Shown: positions 11,946 to 24,784, numbered from the stretch's first letter. The stretch: DNA of 64,000 bases from Salvator merianae (GCA_003586115.2 QVOM02000025.1:44560522-44624521), one strand, 5' to 3'. Numbers and translations: made by a program. The notes: generated by a model not told the origin, from the letters alone.

Positions 11946-12901
11946 TTAGTTTTATTAGTCTAACGACTTTGTTTTCTCAAATGACCACTATCAACCTTTC
12001 CACTTATTTTATTTATTATACTTGTGGGCTGGTGCACAAACCTACACAACCTCTGTTTTGTTTGGAAATATGACATTTCATGCAGCTTGAGTATAAGGCA
12101 GCCCTACATCTGGAAGTGCACAGTTTACACAAGTGAAGCATGGTACTGTGTGCTGTTTCTGTAAGAAGAGGGAAACCATGCACTATTTGTACCTGGAACT
12201 AGCCTGTGATGCAATGTTAGAGTAAGTGTGATTGTATCCTACATTTCTCTTTTATGCTTTTTCATAATCTTTCCTTTTTTGTTTGATGTTGCTGCTCATT
12301 ATTAGTAATTATTCACTGCTGTGCATGAACATATCCTACTTCTTTTTTAAAAATAGCATGTACAATCAGTCACATGCATAGTGCTGTTACAGTTAAGTCC
12401 ATCAGGGTCTTTCATACTAGCCTTTTCAATCCAGTACATTACCCTTCCGGACATATTTATCTCCCTAGAGATTTTCACTGCAGCAGGTTGACAGTCACTG
12501 GCATCTTGCCCAGAGAAGCATATGGTGCTTTGAATGTCTTAAGAATGAGGAAAAATTGCATTCAAAACAAGCTGCTTTCTGTTATGTGGGAAGGGGGGAA
12601 TTCTTCAGAGTATGACTATAGCAATGGGTTATTTACTTGCCTCAGGAGCTTTGCAATGCACATGATGAAAGCTACTCAGCAGCTGTACAATGTAAAAAAC
12701 AATCAGAATCAATTTCCAAATGGAGTGCATACTAGAGCATTGTTCATGGTGGCCATCTTGCTCAGAACCTGAGGTATAACTGTAAAATGACAGCATGTCA
12801 TTGTAACTTCATGTCAGTCACATTAACATTTTATAGCTTCTACTATGGACAGTGGTTGTTCTTGCAACTCTCATTAATTCCATGCAACCTCTGCATGCAG
12901 C
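11946..12901. other. Non-coding stretch; one unexplained 132-codon open frame
   Basis: AT-rich. A plus-strand frame stays open from 12374 to 12772 (132 codons) without a recognised domain, signal peptide or splice context. I treat it as a chance frame. Confidence 0.3.
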
Positions 12902-12909
12902 TGCTATAA

Positions 12910-13042
12910 CAGGGGTCTCAATCTGGGGCCTTCCAGATGTTTCTGGACTACAAACCCCAACATTCTGACACAAAATGTTGGGAGTGAAATGGTTGGAGTT
13001 GTAGTCTAGGGACATTTAGAGGGTTGTAGTTTGAGATTCCTG
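12910..13042 (+). mobile_element. hAT-type MITE with 8-bp duplication
   Basis: Starts CAGGGGTCTCAATCTGGGGC and its right end, reverse-complemented, starts CAGGAATCTCAAACTACAAC; both arms continue into the 'ggactacaa' block. Flanking 8-bp direct repeats TGCTATAA (12902-12909) and TGCTTTAA (13043-13050) differ at one base. Both the CAGGG ends and the 8-bp duplication fit hAT. Length 133 bp, non-coding. Confidence 0.8.
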
Positions 13043-13054
13043 TGCTTTAAAATG

Positions 13055-15812
13055 TTAGAAGCCTCTGAACCAAAATAGGGGAGTGGAGTGCTTGGTGATG
13101 GATAAAAAAACGATATTATTGGCATAACTGAAACCTAGCAGACTAATGAAAACCAATGAGATACAATTATCCCAAGTTACAAACTGGACAGGAAGGACAG
13201 GCAAGGATGAATTGGAGGTGGTGTAGCCTTGTACATTAAAGAAGAAATAGAATCTTCTGGACTGGAATTGTGAATCAGACGCACGCACAGAGGTAAGAGG
13301 TGTTATAGGTACAATACCAGGCCAGAAAGCAAGACATGCTGTCATTCTCCTAACCAAACTCTTGAAGGAGATCAGAATTTGTAAACCAAGATCAAGGAGG
13401 TATCCAAAAAGGAAAGAATATTTACAATGGAAAACTTCAATGACCCTCACAAAGAGTGGGTGAACTCCTGCTCAACTGATGAGAGAGAGATAAAATTCTT
13501 AGACATGCTAAATGATTGTTCCTTAGAGTAGATAGTTGTGGAACAAACCGAGAGAAAGGGGAACCTGAACTTAATTCTAAGTAATGCTTATAATCTATTG
13601 CAAGATGTCACTGTGACTGATCCAATTGGAAACAGCATCCATAATACAATAACCTTCTACTTAAATATAGGCAGTAAGTTGTCAGTAAAATCTAAGACAT
13701 CTTAAACTTTCATAACAGAAACTTTCCAAAAATGAGGAACGAGTAAAAATGAAATTGAAAGGGAAAGTCCAATCACTCCAAAATACATGGAGACTATTTA
13801 CAAATATAATAATGGAGGCTCAGTTAGAATACATACCTAACAGAAGAAAGGGCACTGCCAAATCCAAGAAGACACCAGTGTTTCTTACAAGTGCCGTATG
13901 GGAAGTCATTAGAGCAAGAAACTCATTTAGAAAATGAAAGGCATGCCCTAATGAAAAGAACAGGAAGGAACATACATTCTGGCAGAAGAAATGCAAGGTG
14001 TCAATCAAGAATGCTAATACATCAGAAGTAGGAATCCAACCAGGAAAGCATTTGAATCATTAGATGACAGCAGACAGAAAGGGATAATTCAGGAGGATTT
14101 AGACATTGCTGAGGGACAAAATGAATTCTTCACCTCTGTTTTCACTAAGGAAAATATGGGGCATATACCTGCAGCTTTTCAAGGAGAGAATCAGAAGAAT
14201 TAAATTAGATAGAGGTAATCAAGGAGCAGGTCCTCACATGCCTTGATAAACTAAATGCTTAACAAATGACTGGGACCAGAAGACATTCATCCAAGAGTTT
14301 TTAAAGAACTCAGATATGAAATTGCTGAACTTCTAGCAAAAATAAATAATCTCTCCCTAAGATCAGGCTCTGTGCCTGAAGGCAGGAGGGTAGCAAGTCT
14401 TCATAAAAAAAAGGATCCAGGGGTAATCCAGGAAATTATAGACTGGTCAGCTTAACATCAGTTCCAGGTAGAGTAATGGAAATTATTATTAAAGATAAAA
14501 TTAGTGTGCATGTACAGGAGGAACTGTTGTTGCAGAACAATCAGCATGTCTTCTGCAAAGGTAAACCTTTGGTAGAATTCTTTGAGAGTGTCAGTAAGCA
14601 TGTGGGTGAAGGAAATCCAGTTGACATTGTGTATCTGGATGTTCAGAAAGCTTTTGACAAAGACCCTCACCAAAAGTTCTTGAATAAACTCATCAGTCAT
14701 AAAATAAGAGGACAGATCTTGTTCTGGATTTTAACAGGCTAAAGGATAGGAAACAGCGGGTAATAATAAATGGACAATTCTCAGAGTTGAGGAAAGTAAA
14801 AAGTGGAGCACCCCAAATTTCAGTATTGGGACCCGTTGGTTTTAATTTATTTATAAATGATCTAGAAGTAGGGATAAGCAGTGAGAAAACAAAGTTTGTT
14901 GATGACATTAAATTATTCAGTGTAGTGAAAACTGAAAGACTTTGTGAACAGCTCCAGGGGGAGTTCTTGACATTGGCTGAGTGGCAACCAAGCTGCAAAC
15001 GTGCTTCAATCTTAATAAGCGCAAAGTGATGCAAAACTGGGTCAAAGAACCCCAGTTACACCTACACACTATTCTTTCTGTGACAGACCAAGAAAGGGAT
15101 CTTGGAGTTCTGGTGGATAGCTGAATGAAAGTGTCAACCCAATGTGCAGCAGCAGTGAAGAAAGCAAATCCAGTGCTAGGGAGAATTAGGAAGAGAATAG
15201 AAAATAAGTTGGCAAATGTCAGTGTGCTTCTTTATAAATATATGTTTGGAATATTGTGCACATTTCTGGACATCACACCTCAGAAAAGATATTGTGGAAC
15301 TGGCAAAAGTACAGAAAAAAGCAACCAGAATGATCAGGGGACTGGGTGAGATCAGACTGTAACACCTAGGCCTCTTGAGCCTTGAAATATGGCTAAGTGA
15401 CCTGACTGAAATATATAAAATCTTGCATGTGTGGGAAAGTGCATAGAGACAAAATATTTTCTCTGTCACAAAACACTAGAGCCAGGGACACTCTCAACAA
15501 GGAAAAGTATTTTTTCACTGAATGGGTCATCAGTCTATGGAATTTACTGCCAGCAGTAGTAGTGACAGAAACTAGCCTAGATAACTTTAAGAAAGGGTTA
15601 GACAGGTGTATCAAAACCTCAAGGTTGGAAAGACAGGTAAGATGCCTCTAAAGTCCATTTGTAGGGAATGGAGAGCAGGTGGAGGTTTTGCCTTCATCTT
15701 CTGCTTAAGTATGCCCAAAAGCAATTGGTGAGCCACTGTATGTGATGGAATGTTGAACTAGATGGGCTGTGGCCTGATGCAGCAAGGCTCCTTTTATGCA
15801 CTTATGTTCTTA
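13055..15812 (+). mobile_element. CR1/L2-type LINE, decayed ORF2 with 3' end
   Basis: This is the longest retroelement in the window. Translating the plus strand in shifting frames gives, in order: an endonuclease segment with Ile-Ile-Gly-Ile-Thr-Glu-Thr-Trp near 13115 and Gly-Gly-Gly-Val-Ala-Leu-Tyr-Ile-Lys near 13217; a reverse transcriptase with Val-Tyr-Leu-Asp-Val-Gln-Lys-Ala-Phe-Asp-Lys near 14630, a Ser-Val-Leu-Gly-Pro block near 14820 and Phe-Val-Asp-Asp near 14895 (the catalytic Y/FxDD box); and the C-terminal Trp-Asn-Leu-Leu-Pro segment near 15540. The 3' end reads 'gatgggctgtggcctgatgc' then 'cttatgttctt', matching fragments at 22090, 26868, 55450 and 61275. Many stops and frameshifts: inactive. 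CR1 and L2 belong to one superfamily; I do not separate them here. Confidence 0.85.
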
Positions 15813-16625
15813 ACTGTATTGTTTAATTCACAATGAATGTAAGGCAGAAAAGAAGCAAGGCAATACCTCTGACAGGTGCAACAAAACTTTTTGCTTTGTA
15901 ATATTTGTTTGCAGGGTTTGTGCCATTTCACCACATTCCCCCAACAGACTAATGGAAAAAGCATCTCCTTTTCCAAACATTTAGTATGAGACACTTGAAC
16001 CTTCATTTTAAATACATTGATTTATAAATAAATTGCTTTGAAATAAGTGGAGTCTGTTTCCAAATAAGCGTGCTTACTTAAAGTCATGCTCTTTTTAATC
16101 TATAAGCTTTGGAATGGATCCAGGATCTGTGTTTTTACCTCAGAGTTTATTTCTGGACTTGTAAATAATAGTGGCTCAATATTTAGAGGCAGTGAAAGTG
16201 AGAAAATTAATTTTAAGTCAGAAGTGGAATCAGCAAGTGAAAACCAGATCACTGGGTAGGAGGCTGTTCTAGAAGCATGCGGAAGAAATTTGTTCTTGTC
16301 AGTGGTGGTGGTAGAAAAGGGAAGTGGCTACAGACTGATACAGTCATATCATTGGAAAGTGTATTACGTTGGAAGACAAAGTGAACAAGTATTGGTCAAC
16401 TGAAATGTATAGAAAAGTAAATTTAAATGAGAATAGGCTGCAAGATTTAGTTCAGAACAATGGGCATATAAGCTGTTTGTTTTGGTAGTTTAGAGTCTGT
16501 GGACATCTTCTGAATGGCCACTAAAAGCAGGGCTCAAAACGTTGGCTGCACTTACCTTCCTATAATAACCAATGTTGATTCCAGAGGAGGAACTGAAGGT
16601 GGGGTTGCTATCCACACAGGAAAAA
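15813..16625. other. Non-coding stretch, no gene recognised
   Basis: AT-rich, no convincing exon. A fragment near 16030-16080 ('gtggagtctg', 'agcgtgcttactta') resembles the short palindromic MITE described at 48070. Confidence 0.3.
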
Positions 16626-16629
16626 AAAA

Positions 16630-16850
16630 ATTGACAATTTTATTTTATTTTTATTTTCCTTTTGCATTTATATGATTCTTTGCTCCCTCATTTTATTCTC
16701 ACAATGACCCTGTGAAGTAGGATAGGCTGAGAGACAAGAGACCGGCCCAGGGTCACAAAAGAGGTTTGCATGGCTGGGGTGTGGAAATGAACCCTGGTCT
16801 CCTGGGTCCATCCAACACTCTGGCCACCATACCTGGTGGCTTTCTGTTGG
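16630..16850 (-). repeat. tRNA-derived SINE, near full length
   Basis: On the minus strand it reads as a tRNA-like head (a 'ggtggccagagtgttggatg' box-A region, then 'accagggttcatttcc' resembling the box B GGTTCRANNCC) followed by the common SINE body ('tgaccctgggcc', 'cctatcctacttcacagggt', 'gagaataaaat') and an A/T-rich tail. Copies with the same body occur at 19672 (minus) and 59620 (plus). Confidence 0.7.
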
Positions 16851-18195
16851 TTTATTTGTTTGACCCTAACCCTAATCAGTGGATATGTTTTTGGTGTGAT
16901 GATATGGGCACTCACAGATGAGCTCTAACAACACAATCTCCAGGGGTTACTGGCCCCATGTCAATCAAGTTTCTTGTCCATCATCCACTTCCAGAGTATG
17001 GGCATGGGGATATGAAAATAGATCTCCATTGAATTTAAGTGTATAAAATCATGGCAAAACTACCCATTATAAAGTAATATAAAGTATTGGATGTCTTATC
17101 CCAGAAGGGCATCTATTCACTGGAGGTTGCGTCTAAAGTTATAGAATGGTGTTATTAGCTGTGGAGTTGCACCATATCTCGTTTGGATCTATCTCGGTAA
17201 TGTTGATGCAGCAGTCATCAATTCTGAGGTAACTATTTTGCTGCATCCCATGGAAGTAAAAGAGAGGGAAATATTTTGCATTGGGGCCAGTCTAGATTTA
17301 TGGAATGTAGCCATGGAGCAGTTAGGATACTATCTAGGTGTGTTGTTTTTTCCTCTGCTGCTTGACTGATCCAGCAGCAAATGTATCATGGTGGTAGTTT
17401 ATTGTGCTTCTACAAAATTCTGTCTTTGTCAGTCAATATAACTCATATTAAGGAATTGTACTTAAAATTTGAGGTGCTAAAATAGCAAGAATCTCGTATT
17501 ATAGGAATATCATAATACAGTATTAAAATTCCAATAACAAAGCTGATGAATTCACTTCTCAAACAACATAAATAATATTGCATAAGCAGAAAGGATAATG
17601 AAACAGATTTCAGGATTAAGAACAGTTCCCAACTGGCTATTCAGTGGAAGATAAAGTGTTCTCGGGACTCCAAAAAGTGTGTTCAAAACTCTTGCTCTTT
17701 TTTTATGTTGAATTACATCCCAAGGCAGACTTCTTAATTTTCCTCTTTTTTTCTGTTCCTACAATTAAAATTTATTAATTGGCACTTATTTTTTATTTGC
17801 TTATTAGTACTGATTTAACAATGCTCATATCCCATGTTTCCATGTTCATATCCCATGTTGATATGTCTTTTTAGGTACCCTTGAACCTAAGGGCAAAAGA
17901 GAGATATTTTAATCATGAAAAATCACATAGAAGTTCAATTTTCTGAAACACCTTAGGGACAGCTCAGCTCAAAACAAGGGTTAGTCCAAGGTATATTGCT
18001 ATCTGCAACAAATGATGCAATCCCTCCTCAAACCTTGAATGTCCAAAAGTTTCCTATGCTGGATCTTGCTGTGCATGAGCAATACAACGGGATCTTCCAT
18101 GTCGATGTGGGCCCCATAGAAATCTTGAGTTCTGGGATTTCACTGCCACTCCCCATATCCCAGTGTTTGTCAAACCGAAGCGGTTTCTATGAATC
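16851..18195. other. Non-coding stretch, no gene recognised
   Basis: No domain-bearing frame, no clear element ends. A short direct duplication around 17825-17855 ('catatcccatgtt' twice) is noted. Confidence 0.3.
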
Positions 18196-18203
18196 TCCTC
18201 TAA

Positions 18204-18412
18204 GGTGCTTTCTGCTCTGGACACTATTATGGATTATATCTCAGAATAGGGACCTGACTTCCACATGCTGGTGCAGACTACAGCAGACCCCACCCAGGGT
18301 CTGCCATACTGTCCACCAGCTTATAAGACCAGCTGTAATCTGCACCAGCATATGAATGGCAGGTCCCCATTCCAGGATATAATCTGCAATAAGGTCCAGT
18401 GCAGAAAGGGCC
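18204..18412. mobile_element. MITE with ~80-bp inverted arms
   Basis: Left arm GGTGCTTTCTGCTCTGGACA and the reverse complement of the right end GGCCCTTTCTGCACTGGACC stay alignable for about 80 bp, through 'ggattatatc', 'gggacctg' and 'tgctggtgcagactacagc'. Direct TAA flanks (18201-18203 and 18413-18415) may be the target duplication. The 209-bp unit is almost entirely two arms. Same ends at 20426 (one arm) and 52817/53410. Confidence 0.75.
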
Positions 18413-18446
18413 TAAATCTGGCTTCTACCTTGTATTTCTTATTTTA

Positions 18447-18895
18447 GGGCCTTTTTGCACTTACCTTTGATCCCTATTTTCTCTTCTGGGCCTCTTTTGT
18501 CTGCACATTGGTGTGGACTAGGACGGTTCTGCCCCTTGCTAGTATGCTCCGTCTGCACCAAATGAAGCATAATTCAGAACATGAGGATTCTGATCTGGAT
18601 GACCAGTGGAGCTGATTAAACAGGTCCACCAGTGTACTAGCAAGGGATAATCCGGATCAAGGAAGTATGCAGAAGGTTCACACCTCCATGTTCTGGTTTA
18701 GTGGGAAACTCATTTTGGCAACACACCTTCTTGCGCTGCCAAAATAGGTCCCTCATGAGCTTCATTGCTGGCATGATAGCTAGATCCTAACAGCTGTCAC
18801 GGTGCAGACAACATTGTTCTCATCCATGATCTAGAGGGCATCTCTTGGTCCAGATGAGCTAATCCGGATCAAGCCTAGTAAATGCAGAAAGGCCC
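18447..18895. mobile_element. Non-autonomous DNA transposon related to the adjacent MITE
   Basis: The left end GGGCCTTTTTGCACTTACC pairs with the reverse complement of the right end, GGGCCTTTCTGCATTTACT. Flanks are TTA and TTG, a possible decayed 3- or 4-bp duplication. The end motif (GGSCYTTTYTGC) is shared with 18204-18412, so both probably used the same transposase. The interior (449 bp total) holds 'taatccggatcaag' twice, at about 18648 and 18860, and has no coding potential. Confidence 0.65.
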
Positions 18896-19521
18896 TTGGA
18901 AACTATTGTTGATGCTGAACTTGATGGCATAAATGAGCCCTTTCAGCTATATGATAGAATCTTATAAAGAAAAGTGAGATTTTGTTTTAAAAGTAAATGT
19001 GGTTTTTTAAAAAAAAGGTACCACAGTGTGTAAAATAAACAGAAATATAAAGCAAGAGGACTGCAATAATATTCCAGTAAGCATCCCCTGTGGCACTAGT
19101 AGGAAATGTGAGAAAGCAGAACAAATGTAGAAAAAAGCCACTTGCTTGTAGGAAGAATCAATTTGTCACAGAATCAATTGTGTGTATCAAAACACTATTA
19201 TGGAGTCTAAGCAAATTGCACCAGCACAATATTTCACATAGACAATTCCATAGTCTTGCAAGATAACAACTTGGGCACACCTAGTTTCAATCTAGCTTGT
19301 CTTCTCAGCAGTGTAACTTGGCGAATTTAAGAGGAAACAACATGCTAATATAGCAGAATTAGTCTTAGGAACAAAAAGTTGATTGGAAAAGATCTCTAGA
19401 ATTTATCTCAAGAATCTTCTCACCTTCTTGTAATATCAAGTCAGACCTTAAAAGACCAATTGCCTATTTACCATTTTCTGGTCATCACTTTAAAGAAATA
19501 AGACAATCTATCCATAGAGTG

Positions 19522-19660
19522 ATGAATAGATTATTTTGAACTGAACCTATTCAAATAATAGGTTTGAAATGCAGCCTAAGTGTGTTGCCCCCTGAGGGCA
19601 TGCACACACATTATTTGAATAAGTTCACTGCAATCTCTGTTTCCAAAATAATCTAATCAT
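19522..19660. mobile_element. Palindromic MITE (139 bp)
   Basis: Outer arms ATGAATAGATTATTTTG (19522) and its inverted partner ending 19660 differ at one base. Inner blocks TATTCAAATAAT (19549) and ATTATTTGAATA (19610) pair perfectly, and the centre TGTGTTGCCCCC / GAGGGCATGCACACA also folds. No coding content. Confidence 0.65.
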
Positions 19661-19671
19661 CATGTTTTAGA

Positions 19672-19860
19672 TAAATAATTTTATTTACTTCCATCCCACT
19701 TTCTTTCTTATATCGCAGTCTTCCTCCTAGTAGCTCAGGGCAACGTACACTTTATTCTTCCTATTAGACTTATCAGGTAAGTTAAGCTGAACCACTGATT
19801 GGCTCAAGATCACCCAGTAAACTTCATGGCAGAGTGCAGTTCACACACTCCAGCCCTCTC
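19672..19860 (-). repeat. tRNA-derived SINE, body and partial head
   Basis: Minus strand shows the SINE body as in 16630-16850: 'tgccatgaag', 'tgggtgatcttgagccaatc', 'cttacctgataagtctaat' and an A/T-rich end. The tRNA-like head is poorly preserved. Confidence 0.5.
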
Positions 19861-20425
19861 TACATCTATTCTTCTGTCCTTCAGTTTCAGGCTTGATGTA
19901 CTTCAGGTGCTTCATATTGTTTGCCAAAGAAATACTGATCCAGGCATCCATCTTTTTATTATTCTTTCTGTCCTTGCTTTGCTGCAATAACTTTTCTATA
20001 TGAGGGAGATCTGAAGATTTTCCCCCAAAGCTGTTGCTTTATGAAAGTTTCTTCCATTTCGCTTCTGCCTTCTCTTTTTCTGTCTCATTTCTTCACAAAT
20101 TACCATTTTGGCAGTGGGATTGTTATTTGAAAAAAGTATTTCACACATGACAGCAAAAGACACTTCCAGGGCTATCCTAAACATGTAATTAGATGTCAAA
20201 TTACGATACAGTTCAATACAAAATAATGCATAATGTTTTCTTAAATTATTATTAATTCAACCAAACAAGTAACATTTACATATTTTATCCATACATAGCA
20301 CCAATGATTAACACAATGGAAGAAACAGGATTGACAGGCAATTCAAGGAGATCTTTGTCTTGTAGTTGCTTTAAGAGAGATTGTAAAATGTAAAGCTTAT
20401 TAAAAGTCACTGTTTCCATAGTTAA

Positions 20426-20510
20426 GGCCTTTTCTACACTGGGCCTTATTCCAGATTATAACCTAGAATAGAGACCTGCGATAATGTGCACATATGCAAT
20501 TCTGATTTAT
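20426..20510 (+). mobile_element. Single arm of the GGCCTTTTCTGC MITE family
   Basis: GGCCTTTTCTACACTGGGCC is followed by 'ttattccagattataacc' and 'gagacctg', matching the arms of 18204-18412. TTAA stands directly in front (20422-20425). No opposite arm is seen, so the copy is truncated. Confidence 0.5.
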
Positions 20511-22085
20511 CGCCTTTTTTTTTTTTTAAAGAGAGTTAAATATGACTTCCTTGAAAAGGAAAGTGCAAGGAACCCACTTCTGCTTGTCTGTTAGCTTTCT
20601 TTATTTATCTGTCTCTATCTAATAGCCTTGTAGAGCCTTGTAGAGCCTTGTCTGTGACATTTGGTTGATAAGCTTTTAAACTTGGGATGGTAAAGACTAC
20701 CAACACTGACCCATCTATTAAAGTTCAAAATAGTCAGACTGTAGGCAACAGACTCGACTGTTAAAATTCATAAATTATCATAAAAAGAGGTAGAATGCAT
20801 TTCTCTGATCTGTTCTACATTGTATCCTATCATGTTGCTCTCATCATTACATCTTGGGGGGCTTTTAAGTTTTAATCCACCTTTGGTCACTCTATGGAGT
20901 AAAGAGAACACAAGCCATTTTCTTTCTGAATTACATAACCCTAAAACAGGTTGCAGTTTTAAGTGTCTGGTTCAGACACATTCTGGGAAGTTGGACCTTG
21001 GTAGAAAACAAAAGACAAAAAAAAAAAATTGACAAAATAGATGGCCTATCACATTGCAGTACTGGAGCATGGGGGGAAATTTGCTGGGCTACTTAGAATG
21101 AGTTGAGGTTGAATATACATCACATGTGCTCAAAAGAAATGTGAGAAAGGAGAGCCCGAGTCAGGACTGAATTAGGCCAACAGCTGTAAAAGTTAACATT
21201 CTTGAAGTGGAACAAATTATTTTCTTGACTCAAAACATTTTAGAAATGTTATGTGGAGCTTTCTTTTCTAGGGTAGGTCTTTGGCATAAGGGCTCTGCTT
21301 CCTAGCAGATACTGCACTGCTTCACAAAATGAAGACTCGTTTTATTTTGCATTCACCAGAACAATGTGTTACTGCTTGTTCCAGGGATGTACTGAATTCC
21401 GCAACTGTTTTCAACAACTACTTTTAAGTCCATGTCACTGACCTTTTCAGTGCTGTTTTACAGCAGCCCAACGATTCTCTTGCAGTTCACAGCCTCTGTT
21501 TTCTCCATAAGCCAACAATCTGAACTACCTCCTGGTGACATGTTCAGACTTTTATCTTTTCCTTCTTTCAGCTCAGATTCCAGTTAACACTTATTATAAG
21601 TTTTCTCTTAGGCCTAGCAAAAACTTGTGGTGACATTTTTTGGGATGAAGTAAATTTTGGAAGGAAAATCTGGCAACCATACACCACAGAGAAGCAAAAC
21701 ATAGTAACAACCAACCATATAATTAATACAAACCATATGTCATTTGAATGGAAGATAAACCTTCATTCTCCCACAGAAGGTGAAAGATGATGAAAGCCAA
21801 AGAAATGAATGGATGATGAAAGTTCACGGCAATGGCTTCCAATGTAACTACTTTCCCTGCACCCTCTGTGTTCTCTGCTTTTTGGAACTTCATTGTAGTA
21901 TCGTCCTTTATCATTCTTGATGAAAACTATGACAAGTGAAGCAAGCTTACAAGGACAACCAAAGGAAGATGTAGGTAAAGCATTCTGAGAATCAGGTTGA
22001 TTTCCAGGTATCTGATTCCAGTGAATCCTGGAAGAATCAGAGCAAGCAAAAGGATTGCTTTTAATACAACAAGTAGCTAAACGTC
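20511..22085. other. Non-coding stretch, no gene recognised
   Basis: AT-rich; includes a short triplet-like tandem 'gccttgtaga' x3 at about 20626-20650 and a poly(A) run at 21019-21028. No exon or element ends recognised. Confidence 0.3.
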
Positions 22086-22089
22086 AGGA

Positions 22090-22385
22090 TTTGCTACCAG
22101 GAGATGTGGTGGTGACCATCAGGTTGGATGGTTTCAAAGAAAAGTCTGGACCAATTCATGAAAGTCAGGGCTATCAAGAGCTATTGATCTTGATGGCAGT
22201 GTCACTTCCTCTAAGTGATACAAGAGAGTACTGTGCACCTTTGAAGACCAGTTGCATGGAGACTGTGAACAGGGCAAGCTGTGCTTGCGTCCTACTAGTG
22301 GGCCTTCTTGTGGAACTGGTTGATCACTGTGAGAACAGGGCATGTACTAGATGGACATAGGTCTGATCAAGTGGGGCATTTCTTA
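22090..22385 (+). mobile_element. CR1/L2-type LINE 3' end fragment
   Basis: Plus strand shows the typical terminal sequence of this LINE: 'ggttggatggtttcaaagaa', 'caattcatgaaagtcagggc', 'tatcaagagcta', later 'cactgtgagaacagg' and 'actagatggacataggtctg'. The open frame of 101 codons across it is the degraded ORF2 tail plus 3' UTR, not a host gene. Confidence 0.7.
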
Positions 22386-24565
22386 TGATATCCACAATGA
22401 CCTGTCCAGTAATTGACAAGGGTGCTAGCAGCCCAGCAGACTGGATTGAGTCAATGACACTCAGGTTTATTTATTATATATTATGAGCACCACTCACATG
22501 TTTCAGAATTACTGCATGGAAGTATTATCATATATACCCATCCATTTATTCATCTTTATGGCCTTTAGCTATTGTTATGGATGGCAATAGTTTTAATGGC
22601 AGCAGCTCATGCAGTAGGAGCTTCATGACATGAATTGACACTGGTTTTAGGTGAAAATGTTAAATGCATTTATATATTCTTTATTATCCATAAGGGAAGA
22701 AGGCAGCATGCTTTGCATTTGTCTCAACAGCTTAATTAGAATGGCATCCACAGCCCACTCCACACTCATATGTATAAGCTTTGGGGGTGTGAAGCACCGT
22801 AAAGCCAAAAAGAAGGATTTCCACAGACACCCATCCCTAGGCTTCTAGCTGCAGGGATGGGGCTTATTCAAGTTATGCACAGGAGAAACAAAATAAGCGT
22901 TCTTCTGCATCATTCCTTTCCAATAAGGATCTCCCCTTTGCTTGTCATTAAAAAAAAAGGGGGAGGGGAGATATAAAAAATGAATAATAGAGATCCAAAA
23001 CTATCCAGTTTGGACCTTAGTTTTTTTGCTTTTAATTTGGGGTGTAGTTGGGATTACCAGTCTGCTCAGTTAGAAGTACAAAAACGTATTTCCAGTGGTT
23101 GGAAACCTGAGCATGGGATGGCTTGAGATATTATGAAGAACCAGTGAACATACATGAGCAATTCTCACATCTTCTGCACTGCCTGCACAAGAAACACATT
23201 GGTCCTCCATGAGATACGATGCCTTTGCTTGCCTCCCTCCCCACATCCACATGGGCATTGGGCATTGTCATACCATATCCAGCACCTCCCTGAGAAGCTG
23301 TGTAGGAGAAAAAGGGCCAAAGGTGCCTATTAAAAAGATTGTTAATTTCCCTTTGTGCGTTCATCCTGGTCTTCTGGCATATTTTCCTTTCTCTCCTCTT
23401 CATCATCCCATTTTTCCTAAGGTATTAGTTGGTTAAAAGCTTCTGTCTGCAATGAAGGATTGGAAATTCCTTTAATGAGTTTTCAGCATAGCTATCAAAG
23501 CCACTGGCTGGGTAACAGCTTCACAATAATACTATAGGGAGTAGAAGAACCATCTGCAGCCTTTAATCATTTCCAGTTCATGGTCCAATACATCTTTATA
23601 TCCTCAGCTTTTAAAGTGTAGATGAGACTGAACCTGTGTTGACTAGTATCAAGGGTACCCGAGTGGCCTGCATGCTAAATTTTGAAAATGCTAAATTTTG
23701 AGATGTGCCGATATTTCTTTGACACAAGCTACAATTTGAAGTGATTATATCACTTCACTTCCACAGGAACTCTCAAAAGTAAAGCTGGTCTTTATCACCT
23801 GCTTGGTTGTGTGAACACAAGACAACTAAAAAGTCGGGGCCCTTCTTAAATAAAAAAATAACTTTTTCCTATCTTTACTGCATCTGTGTTAAATCAAAGA
23901 TGGCAGAATAGATCTACAATGACAATGAACATAAATATTTTCTTCTTATTCACACCATTATATTCATAGCCCTCTGATTATAAGCTGTTCCTAGATTGCT
24001 CCTAGAGGAGCTTATATGGGGGAAAACTGTGGTGGCAGCAAAGAATAATAGAAGCTGTACTATCAACTACACCATTCTTGCTCGTCAATTCATTGAGACC
24101 ATGATCAGATGGCCTTCCTTATTGACCAAGAGTATCTACATGTGACCTGAGGGTCAAATGTGCACACATTCCTGTTGCCTACACTGTTGTGGAGACACAT
24201 CAAAGCACAGGAAGGAGAATATGCAGGATTCTGCATGCTTAGTGTACCTCAGCAGCGTTTGCTCCCTGCTGTGCTGGACTGGGCATCATCTGATGCCTGT
24301 TACCAGCACAGCTGCCAGGCAACCAGCTGAAGTGGCTGATTGCTTGAAATGCCACACAGCCATAAAATGTTGTGCAGCACAGTCTGGAAGTACAGCTGCA
24401 TTGGGCCCATGCAGAAGGCTCTAGGAGTGGCCTGTTGCTTCAGAAGTGGGATGCACACCCACTCTGGTACCTGTGTGATATTGGCCTAAATCTGAACTCT
24501 GATAACTCCTAACAGAATTATTCCTTCACGCACTTCCTCACTTCCTTTTTGTTCAAGAGTCTAAC
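22386..24565. other. Non-coding stretch, no gene recognised
   Basis: No domain-bearing frame. Short direct duplication 'tgctaaattttga' near 23670-23700. A block at 24150-24430 is richer in GC and has overlapping frames but no recognisable protein. Confidence 0.3.
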
Positions 24566-24573
24566 TTCATTAA

Positions 24574-24784
24574 GGCTGTGATCAGACACAGCTGAAAAAG
24601 CATCTCTGAGGCATCTTATTGAAGGCTCTGAGGTGGGATTGTTCACACAGCAGCCTGTCCCTCCCTCCTCTCATGAATATTCTAGCACAGAAAAGGTGGA
24701 TTACAGACAGCTGGGGACACAAGGGCCACACACTGTCTTTCTGACACACTTCTGAGGCACCCTTTTTTATGTCTGATAACAGCC
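24574..24784. mobile_element. TTAA-flanked MITE (piggyBac-like target)
   Basis: Left end GGCTGTGATCAGACA and reverse complement of the right end GGCTGTTATCAGACA differ at one base in 15. Identical TTAA tetranucleotides flank it (24570-24573 and 24785-24788), the target of piggyBac-type and a few other superfamilies. 'gaggcatc' and 'gaggcaccc' blocks extend the arms. Length 211 bp, no ORF. Superfamily is inferred only from the TTAA. Confidence 0.75.

Noticed and set aside
12374..12772. 132-codon plus-strand open frame
   Set aside because: No recognisable family, no splice or promoter context; length is possible by chance in this much sequence.
22055..22360. 101-codon open frame
   Set aside because: The DNA matches the 3' end of the CR1/L2-type LINE family, so it is retroelement sequence.
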